A DNA stretch of 64,000 nucleotides from Gammaproteobacteria bacterium (GTDB lineage Bacteria > Pseudomonadota > Gammaproteobacteria > Steroidobacterales > Steroidobacteraceae): assembly GCA_025355645.1 (NCBI GenBank), contig JANXZG010000014.1, positions 1-64,000 on the forward strand, in the 5' to 3' direction. Shown in pieces: positions 30,501-38,557 of the stretch. Positions within the stretch are counted from its first letter, which is position 1. The number at the start of each line of letters is the position of its first letter. A program made the position numbers and the translations under genes. The notes beneath the pieces are model-generated. The model saw nothing but the letters and a program-made list of their open reading frames with translations, was not told the origin of the DNA and ran no database searches.

Positions 30501-32086
30501 GCCGCGCCGACCGGCATTGCCAGCGCAGTGCCATGTTCGACGTTCGCCTGGTCCGGGACATCCTTGGCAAATGCGAGCAGGTGCGCAGCGATGGTCTCCG
30601 GGGTCTTGCCAAACAGCACGGCGCAGCGCGGATGGCGCTCGCGGCCAAACACTGACTGGTAGGCGATGTCGTATAGCGCGCTCTGCGGCTGCGCGGCAAT
30701 GTAGTCGCCGAGCTCGCCTGCCGCGACCCGCAGCGCCGCCGCATCGCGCGCCGAGACGATGATCGGCAGCGTATGTGCCCGGGGTAGCGCCGGCCGCTTA
30801 TTTTCCGGGCTCGAGTAGCTTTCCAGGATCACATGCGCGTTGGCGCCGCCAAAGCCGAATGAGTTGACCCCGACGATCAGCTTGCCGTTGGGCCGCAATT
30901 TGCGATTCGCGGTCACGACATCCAGGTTCCAGTCGTCAAACCGGATCTGCGGGTTAGGAATGTCCATGCCGACGTGGGCGGGGATCTGGCGATTGCGCAC
31001 GCAGTAAACGGCTTTCAGCAGGCCGGCGATGCCGGACGCTGCCTCCAGATGCCCGACGTTGCCCTTGATGGAGCCGATCGGCAGCGCATTCGACCGCGCG
31101 CGGAACTGCCCGAGGGCAATCCCGAGCGCATGTGTCTCGATTGGGTCGCCGACCGCAGTGCCGGTGCCGTGCGCCTCGATGTAATCAACCTGCGCCGGAT
31201 CGATGCCAGCCTGCCGGTAGGCATTGGTCAGCAGCGCAGCCTGCGCGATGTGGCTGGGAACTGTGATGCCCGACTTGCGCCCGTCGGTATTGACGGCCGT
31301 ATGCACCACTACCGCCAGGATAGGATTGCCGTCGGCAACCGCCTGCTCGTAATCCTTCAGCAGGAATACGCCGCCGCCTTCCGAGCGCACATAGCCGTCG
31401 GCTGAGGCATCGAAGACCCGGCACCGGCCCTGCCGGGACAGCATCGTCGCCTTGGAAAACGAGATGAAGCCGAGCGGATGCAGGTGCAGGCTCACGGCGC
31501 CGGCGAGCGCCTGCGTGATCTCGCCGGTGGCAATGGCGCGACAAGCCTGGTGAAAGGCGACCAGCGAGGAAGAGCAGGCCGTGTCGATCGCCATGCTGGG
31601 GCCGCGCAGGTCGAAAAAATAGGACAGGCGGTTTGCCGCGATGCTCGAGGTGTTACCGGTGGCAAAGGAGGAGTCGATTGCCGCCAAGTCATCCGCCATA
31701 CGCCACGAGTAGTCGGTCGTCGCGACGCCGATAAAGACGCCGCAGTCGCTGCCGCGCACCGTCGAGGGGCGAATGCCCGCGTTCTCAAATGTCTCCCAAC
31801 TCATCTCGAGCAGCAACCGCTGCTGCGGATCCATCTGCGCTGCCTCGCGCGGCGAAATTGCAAAAAAACCGGCATCGAAACCTGACACGTCGCCGATTGA
31901 CCCGGCAGCAAAGGTATAGGTCGAGCCCGGATGATTCTTGTTCGGATGCAGGAAAGCTGCGCCGGACCAGCGCGCGGGGTCGACCTGGGTCACGAGATCC
32001 CGGCCAGCGAGAAGGTCTTCCCAAAAACGCGCCGGTGTCGTCCCGGGCATGCGGAAAGAGGTCGCTACTATGGCGATTTTTCGCAT
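24527..32086 (-). CDS. Single-module highly reducing type I polyketide synthase (KS-AT-DH-psiMT-ER-KR-ACP)
   Basis: KS '[15 protein letters not shown]', 'EAHGTGT', '[17 protein letters not shown]'; AT '[17 protein letters not shown]' and 'YAFHSPAMD'; DH '[45 protein letters not shown]'; MT-like region with degenerate motif '[16 protein letters not shown]'; ER '[35 protein letters not shown]'; KR '[33 protein letters not shown]'; ACP '[21 protein letters not shown]'; no TE after ACP. ORF from 32104; Met at 32086 preferred. Confidence 0.95.
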   Translation of the reverse strand: [2519 protein letters not shown]

Positions 32087-32316
32087 GTCATCTCGTCGTC
32101 TCAATAGGATTCAACTGCGGGCAATGCCCGGAAAGGGTGAATTAGAACATATTCGCCACCCCAGCTGCGTGCTTCGACTGCGCTTGACACTAGCTTTTCC
32201 CTGTGACAGTCGTAGGAAAACGACAACCCTGTCGAATTGAAACGGCTGCGCCAGCGGCTCGTTGACATGCACATAGCCCAGCTGCGCTAAGATTCCGCCC
32301 TACCAAAGGGGGATGC

Positions 32317-33312
32317 ATGACGAAACAGAGCGTATTGGTGACCGGCGGCGCCGGATATATTGGCAGCCACGTGATCCAACAGCTGAGCCAGGCGGGCCAT
32401 CGGATCACGGCCCTTGATAACCTGGGGCGGGGATTTCGCCACGCGGTCACCGCAGGTGAGCTTATCGTGGGAGATGTAGGAGATTTCGCACTCGTTTCGC
32501 GGATATTGGCCGAATATGCGATTGATACCGTCATGCATTTTGCAGCCCATACAATCGTGCCCGAATCGGTCGCCGACCCTCTGAAGTACTACGGCAATAA
32601 CACCTGCTCGACCCGCTCTTTGCTGCAGGCTTGCAGCCAAAATGGCGTGCGGCAATTTATCTTTTCCTCGACCGCTGCGGTCTATGGCATGCCCTCCGAG
32701 GGGTATGCGGACGAGAAGTCCCCGACGTCGCCCATTAATGCCTATGGCACGTCGAAACTGATGAGCGAATGGATGCTACGCGACGTCGCTGCGGTGACTC
32801 CGCTGCGCTACGTGGCACTGCGCTATTTCAATGTCGCCGGAGCTGATCCGAGCGGACGCATTGGCCAGGCAACAAAGGGTGCGACGCTGCTGACCAAGGT
32901 TGCCTGCGAGGCCATGGTCGGCAAGCGTGATGCGGTGTCGATTTTCGGCACCGATTATCCGACGCCCGACGGTACCGGCGTACGCGACTACCTGCATGTC
33001 GTCGACCTCGCCAGTGCGCACGTCAATGCGCTCGACTATCTTCTGGCCGGCGGACGCTCGGTGACACTGAATTGCGGCTATGGCCATGGCTATTCGGTAC
33101 GCGAGGTGCTGCGCATGGTCGAGGCAGTCGGCGGCATGCCCCTGGTGGTGCGCGAGGAGGCGCGCCGGGCTGGCGATCCGCCTTACCTCGTTGCGCGGGC
33201 CGACCGGATCCGGGCCGAACTCGGCTGGAATCCCCGACATGACGACTTGCGCGAGATCGTGACGAGCTCCTTAAGCTTCGAGCGCAAGCTGCTAGCCGAG
33301 CCCTGGAGTTAA
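32317..33312 (+). CDS. galE: UDP-glucose 4-epimerase
   Basis: 'SVLVTGGAGYIGSHVIQQLSQAGHRITALDNLGRG', 'FIFSSTAAVYGMPSEGYADEKSPTSPINAYGTSKLMSEWML'. Confidence 0.92.
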   Translation: MTKQSVLVTGGAGYIGSHVIQQLSQAGHRITALDNLGRGFRHAVTAGELIVGDVGDFALVSRILAEYAIDTVMHFAAHTIVPESVADPLKYYGNNTCSTRSLLQACSQNGVRQFIFSSTAAVYGMPSEGYADEKSPTSPINAYGTSKLMSEWMLRDVAAVTPLRYVALRYFNVAGADPSGRIGQATKGATLLTKVACEAMVGKRDAVSIFGTDYPTPDGTGVRDYLHVVDLASAHVNALDYLLAGGRSVTLNCGYGHGYSVREVLRMVEAVGGMPLVVREEARRAGDPPYLVARADRIRAELGWNPRHDDLREIVTSSLSFERKLLAEPWS

Positions 33313-33436
33313 GTCGCGTGCGAAGCGCTGGCCAACACATTAAGAAGCCGCAAAGCACCTGTATTGGCCTTTACTTGGCAAGGCAAAAAGGCTACGATTT
33401 CCAGCTAATTTTTCCATTTAAATCAGAATATTACGC

Positions 33437-34780
33437 ATGAAAATTACCGTATTCGGATCCGGCTATGTGGGTCTTGTCACGGGGGCCTGTCTTGCCGACG
33501 CCGGCAACCATGTCGTGTGTGTTGATATCGACGCCCGCAAGACCGAGATGCTGAAGCGCGGCGAGGTGCCGATCCATGAGCCGGGACTCGCGGCGATGGT
33601 CAGGCGTCATTCGGCGGCCGGGCGGCTGAAATTCACGACCGACGCCGCGGAAGGGGTCGACCACGGCCAGTTCCAGCTGATCGCAGTCGGAACGCCGCCC
33701 GATGAAGATGGTTCGGCGGACCTGCGGCATGTCATTGCGGTCGCTCACACGATCGGCGAGCACATGCGCGACTACAAGCTCGTGATCACGAAGTCGACCG
33801 TTCCCGTCGGCACGGCGGACAGGGTACGCGACGCCGTGCAGGCCACCTTGTCGCGGCGCGGTGCGAAAATTGAGTTTGATATCGTATCTAATCCGGAATT
33901 CCTGAAGGAGGGCGCGGCAATAGCCGACTTCATGAAGCCTGACCGCGTGGTCATCGGCACCGATAGCACGCGAGCGGCCGACATGATGCGCACCTTGTAT
34001 GAGCCCTTTACGCGCAACCGCGACCGCATGATCGTGATGGACATCCGTTCCTCGGAACTGACGAAGTATGCCGCCAACGCGATGCTGGCAACCAAGATCA
34101 GCTTCATGAACGAAGTGGCGAACCTGGCCGAATTGGTCGGGGCAGACATCGAGCAAGTACGCATCGGGATTGGCGCCGATCCGCGCATCGGCTACTCGTT
34201 CATCTACCCGGGCGTCGGCTACGGCGGTTCGTGCTTTCCGAAAGACGTGAAGGCGCTCGCACGCTCGGGCAAGGAAGTCGGCTATGAAACCAGCATCCTG
34301 CATGCAGTCGAGGCGGTCAATGGACGCCAGAAGCAGGTGTTATTCGAGAAGATTCGGGCGCACTTTGGCGAACTGCGCGGCAGGACCATTGCCCTGTGGG
34401 GCCTCGCGTTCAAACCCAATACCGATGACATGCGGGAGGCGCCGAGCCGCGTCCTGATCGAGGCGTTGTGGGACGCAGACGCAAGCGTGCGCGCCTATGA
34501 CCCGGTCGCGATGCCGGAGACCCGTAAGATCTATGGGACGCGCGCGGACTTCATGCTGTGCGACAGCAATGCGCAGGCGCTGGCGGGCGCCGATGCGCTT
34601 GCCATCCTGACCGAATGGCAGGAGTTTCGCAGCCCGGATTTTGAGCACATCAAGGCAACTTTGAAGACGCCGGCGATATTCGATGGCCGCAATCTTTACG
34701 ATCCTGCGCACATGGCCAGCATGGGCTTCAGTTACTACGCGATTGGGCGCGGCAGCCGCACCCCGCAGGGCAAATCTTGA
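33437..34780 (+). CDS. ugd: UDP-glucose 6-dehydrogenase
   Basis: '[32 protein letters not shown]', '[24 protein letters not shown]', '[18 protein letters not shown]'. Confidence 0.92.
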   Translation: MKITVFGSGYVGLVTGACLADAGNHVVCVDIDARKTEMLKRGEVPIHEPGLAAMVRRHSAAGRLKFTTDAAEGVDHGQFQLIAVGTPPDEDGSADLRHVIAVAHTIGEHMRDYKLVITKSTVPVGTADRVRDAVQATLSRRGAKIEFDIVSNPEFLKEGAAIADFMKPDRVVIGTDSTRAADMMRTLYEPFTRNRDRMIVMDIRSSELTKYAANAMLATKISFMNEVANLAELVGADIEQVRIGIGADPRIGYSFIYPGVGYGGSCFPKDVKALARSGKEVGYETSILHAVEAVNGRQKQVLFEKIRAHFGELRGRTIALWGLAFKPNTDDMREAPSRVLIEALWDADASVRAYDPVAMPETRKIYGTRADFMLCDSNAQALAGADALAILTEWQEFRSPDFEHIKATLKTPAIFDGRNLYDPAHMASMGFSYYAIGRGSRTPQGKS

Positions 34781-36213
34781 GATCCCTGATTCCGGTCGTC
34801 CTGTCGGGCGGGTCCGGTTCGCGCCTGTGGCCCTTGTCGCGCGAGATGTATCCGAAACAGCTGCTGGCGCTGACCGGTCCGCAAACCATGCTGCAGGACA
34901 CCCTGGCGCGTGTCACCGGCATTTCAGGCGCGGGCGCGCCGATTATCGTTTGCAATGAGGCACACCGCTTCATGGTCGCCGAACAGATGCGAGCGCTGTC
35001 GATCGCTGCGGCGGCCATCATTCTCGAGCCGGTGGGCCGAAATACTGCGCCCGCGGTGGCGCTTGCCGCGCTACAGGCGGTCCGGATCGATCCGCAGTCG
35101 ACAATTATTGTTGCGCCTGCCGATCACGTGATCCGCGATGTCAACGCTTTCAAGCGCGCGGCCGAGGTTGCGGTCGCTGAGGCCATGGAGGGCAGACTCG
35201 TCACATTCGGGATCGTCGCGCATGCGCCGGAAACCGGCTATGGGTATATCCGGCGTCGCGCCTCGCCCGGGGACGATGCGCGGTCGGCCTACCCGGTAGC
35301 GGAATTTGTCGAGAAACCGCCACTGGAGACCGCGCGCCAGTTTGTCGCTTCCGGTAGCTATTACTGGAACAGCGGCATATTCGTCTTCCAGGCGGCCCGT
35401 TATCTCGAGGAGCTGCGTCATTTTGCGCCGGACATCTTCGGCGTGGCGGTCGCGGCGCTGGAAGCTGCTAAGGCGGACCTGGATTTCGTGCGCATCGACA
35501 AGGCCATTTTCGAGACCTCACGGAGCGATTCGATCGACTATGCGGTGATGGAGAAAACCCACGATGCGATGGTCGTGCCGCTCGATGCGGGCTGGAGCGA
35601 TGTCGGATCCTGGGCCTCGCTATGCGATGCATTGCCCTCCGACGAGCAGGGCAACGTGCTGACGGGTGATGTGCTCGTGCACGACGTCCAGGATTGCTAT
35701 GTGCACTCGACCAGCCGCCTGGTCGCCGCAGTCGGCATGCAGGACCATGTCATCGTCGAGACCAAGGATGCAGTGTTGGTCGCCCCAAAGGATCGTGTGC
35801 AGGATGTCAGGAAGCTGGTCGACCTGCTGAAGAAGTCTGCGCGCGCCGAATCCTCGCTGCACCGCGAAGTGTTCCGCCCGTGGGGAAGTTACGACAGCAT
35901 CGATCACGGTGAGCGATACCAGGTCAAGCATTTGAGCGTGAACCCGGGCGGCGTGCTGTCACTGCAATTGCACAACAAGCGTGCGGAACACTGGGTTGTC
36001 GTATCCGGTATCGCGCGCATCACCTGCAATGAACGTATTTTTGAGCTCAAGGAAAACGAATCGACCTATATTCCGCTCGGCGCAAAACATCGTATCGAGA
36101 ATACGGGCGACCAGCAGCTGCACATCATCGAGGTTCAATCCGGCTCCTATCTTGGCGAGGACGACATAGTCCGCTTCGAGGACAATTACGGCCGCAAGGG
36201 AACGACCGCATGA
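34777..36213 (+). CDS. manC: Mannose-1-phosphate guanylyltransferase / mannose-6-phosphate isomerase
   Basis: '[27 protein letters not shown]', '[28 protein letters not shown]', C-terminal cupin '[46 protein letters not shown]'. TTG start overlapping ugd stop. Confidence 0.9.
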   Translation: MRSLIPVVLSGGSGSRLWPLSREMYPKQLLALTGPQTMLQDTLARVTGISGAGAPIIVCNEAHRFMVAEQMRALSIAAAAIILEPVGRNTAPAVALAALQAVRIDPQSTIIVAPADHVIRDVNAFKRAAEVAVAEAMEGRLVTFGIVAHAPETGYGYIRRRASPGDDARSAYPVAEFVEKPPLETARQFVASGSYYWNSGIFVFQAARYLEELRHFAPDIFGVAVAALEAAKADLDFVRIDKAIFETSRSDSIDYAVMEKTHDAMVVPLDAGWSDVGSWASLCDALPSDEQGNVLTGDVLVHDVQDCYVHSTSRLVAAVGMQDHVIVETKDAVLVAPKDRVQDVRKLVDLLKKSARAESSLHREVFRPWGSYDSIDHGERYQVKHLSVNPGGVLSLQLHNKRAEHWVVVSGIARITCNERIFELKENESTYIPLGAKHRIENTGDQQLHIIEVQSGSYLGEDDIVRFEDNYGRKGTTA

Positions 36214-37583
36214 AGCCGATCAGCTGCTTCAAAGCCTATGACCTGCGTGGCCGGATTCCGGATGAGCTGAATGACGAGGTTGCCTACCGGGTAGGGCGCG
36301 GCTATGCGCAGTTCCTCGCGCCGCGCCGCGTGGTGGTAGGCCGCGACATCCGCTTATCGAGCGCGGGCTTGGCCGACGCGCTGTGCCGCGGCATCGCCGA
36401 TGGTGGCGCCGATATCGATGACATCGGGGTCTGCGGTACGGAGGGCGTATATTTTGCGACCTTCGATGGCGGATATGACGGTGGCATCATGGTTACCGCG
36501 AGCCACAATCCTTCCGACTACAACGGCATGAAGTTTGTCCGCCAGCAGTCAAGGCCCATCAGCGGCGATAACGGACTGAAGGATATCCAGGCTTACGCCA
36601 ACGCTGCCGCTTTCCCGGCTGTCGCAAGGCACGGTGAACGGCGCAGCGTCGATTGCAATGCACCCTACATCCGCCACCTGCTGTCCTATGTGGATTTGGC
36701 CAAACTGAAACCGCTGAAGATCGTCGTCAATGCCGGAAATGGCGGCGCAGGCTTGGTGATTGACCAGCTGCAGGCGCATCTGCCATTCGAGTTCGTCAAG
36801 GTGAACCACGAACCCGATGGGCATTTTCCCAACGGCATCCCGAATCCGATGCTGCAGGCTAATCGAACGCCGACACTCGAGGCGATCCGCAGCTCTGGCG
36901 CCGACTTTGGTATTGCCTGGGACGGCGATTTTGACCGCTGCTTCCTGTTCGACGAAAATGGCGCATTCATCGAGGGCTACTACATTGTAGGTCTGCTGGC
37001 CTCGGTTTTGTTGCGCGCCGAGCGGGGCGGGCGCGTCGTGCACGATCCGCGATTGACGTGGAACACGATCGAGCTGGTCGAGGCTTGCGGCGGCTCGGCT
37101 GTCCTGTCGAAATCGGGCCATGCCTTCATCAAGCAGCGCATGCGCGAAGTCGACGGCGTATATGGCGGCGAGATGAGCGCGCATCACTATTTTCGCCGCT
37201 TTGCCTATTGCGACAGCGGCATGATCCCCTGGCTGATCGTTGCGCAGCGCCTCTCGGAGAGCGGGCAGCAGCTGTCGCAGCTGGTTGGCGAGCGCATGTC
37301 GAAGTTTCCGGTCAGCGGCGAGCTCAATTACCGGGTGCCGGACGCGAAGGGCGCGAGCGCGGCCATTGAGAGGCGCTACGCGGGCGCTGCGCTTGCGGTG
37401 GACCGCACCGACGGATTGTCCTGCGAGTTCCCCACCTGGCGCTTTAACCTGCGCAGCTCAAATACCGAACCCCTGCTGCGTATCAACGTTGAAGCACGTG
37501 GATCGGTCGTGCTGATGCGCGAAAAGACCGCGGAATTGCTCGATATGCTGCGCGCGCAAGGCGCCGTTGCTGCAGACGCTTAA
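36210..37583 (+). CDS. manB: Phosphomannomutase / phosphoglucomutase
   Basis: 'FKAYDLRGRIPDELN', 'GIMVTASHNPSDYNGMKFV', 'GIAWDGDFDRCFLFDENG', 'GGEMSAHHYF', 'RSSNTEPLLRINVEA'. Confidence 0.92.
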   Translation: MKPISCFKAYDLRGRIPDELNDEVAYRVGRGYAQFLAPRRVVVGRDIRLSSAGLADALCRGIADGGADIDDIGVCGTEGVYFATFDGGYDGGIMVTASHNPSDYNGMKFVRQQSRPISGDNGLKDIQAYANAAAFPAVARHGERRSVDCNAPYIRHLLSYVDLAKLKPLKIVVNAGNGGAGLVIDQLQAHLPFEFVKVNHEPDGHFPNGIPNPMLQANRTPTLEAIRSSGADFGIAWDGDFDRCFLFDENGAFIEGYYIVGLLASVLLRAERGGRVVHDPRLTWNTIELVEACGGSAVLSKSGHAFIKQRMREVDGVYGGEMSAHHYFRRFAYCDSGMIPWLIVAQRLSESGQQLSQLVGERMSKFPVSGELNYRVPDAKGASAAIERRYAGAALAVDRTDGLSCEFPTWRFNLRSSNTEPLLRINVEARGSVVLMREKTAELLDMLRAQGAVAADA

Positions 37584-37588
37584 GTCAT

Positions 37589-38557
37589 ATGAACGCACTA
37601 GTCGCAGTCGGCCCGAAACTCAGCATCGTTGTTCCCGTCTACAACGAGGAGGCGGTGCTGCCGACCCTATTCAAGCGCCTGTATGCCTCGCTCGATGCGC
37701 TGCAGATTAGCTTCGAGATAGTCTTCGTCAACGATGGCAGCAAGGATCGCTCCGTCGCATTGCTGCGTGAGCAGTTCGCGCGCCGGCCGCGCGAGACCCG
37801 TGTAGTGCTTTTCCATGCGAACTTCGGTCAGCACTCGGCCATCATGGCGGGTTTCTCCTACGCCCGCGGCGAATTCGTGATTACCCTCGATGCCGACCTG
37901 CAGAACCCGCCGGAAGAAATAGGCAAGCTGGTTGGCAAGCTGGCCGAAGGCTATGACTACGTGGGCACGATCCGCCAGCAGCGCCAGGATGTCCTGTGGC
38001 GGCGCATGTTCTCCCGTGCGATCAACAAGCTGCGCGAGCGGATCACGCCGGTGCGGATCACGGACCAGGGTTGCATGATGCGTGGGTACGCTCGATCGGT
38101 GGTCAATGCGCTGAATCACACGCGCGAGATCAATACCTTTATCCCGGCACTCGCCGCGTTGTATGCAATGCGACCGATCGAGGTGCCGATTGCCCATGAG
38201 GAACGCCACGCCGGACAGTCGAAGTACTCGATGTACAGCCTAATCCGCCTGAACTTCGACCTGATCACCGGATTCTCGGTCGTGCCGCTGCAATTGTTCT
38301 CCATGGTCGGCATGGCAGTCGCCACCTTGTCGGCGCTGCTGGTTGTGTACCTCGCGGTGCGCCGCCTGATAGTCGGTCCGGAAGCCGAAGGCGTGTTCAC
38401 ACTGTTCGGCGTGGTGTTTTTCCTGATCGGCGTTGCGCTGTTTGGCATTGGCCTGCTGGGCGAGTACGTCGGGCGCATCTATGCACAGGTGCGCGAGCGC
38501 CCGCGCTATATCGTGGAGGCGGTCCTCGAGGATGACAGCGAGGGCCGCTTTCAGTGA
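37589..38557 (+). CDS. arnC: ArnC-like GT2 (undecaprenyl-phosphate 4-deoxy-4-formamido-L-arabinose transferase)
   Basis: 'KLSIVVPVYNEEAVLPTLFKRL', 'VITLDADLQNPPEEIGKLV', 'RITDQGCMMRGYARSVVNALN', two C-terminal TMs; followed by arn genes. Confidence 0.9.
   Translation: MNALVAVGPKLSIVVPVYNEEAVLPTLFKRLYASLDALQISFEIVFVNDGSKDRSVALLREQFARRPRETRVVLFHANFGQHSAIMAGFSYARGEFVITLDADLQNPPEEIGKLVGKLAEGYDYVGTIRQQRQDVLWRRMFSRAINKLRERITPVRITDQGCMMRGYARSVVNALNHTREINTFIPALAALYAMRPIEVPIAHEERHAGQSKYSMYSLIRLNFDLITGFSVVPLQLFSMVGMAVATLSALLVVYLAVRRLIVGPEAEGVFTLFGVVFFLIGVALFGIGLLGEYVGRIYAQVRERPRYIVEAVLEDDSEGRFQ

Noticed and set aside
33431-34303. 290-aa minus-strand ORF
   Set aside because: Antisense to ugd, which has strong UDP-glucose dehydrogenase motifs.
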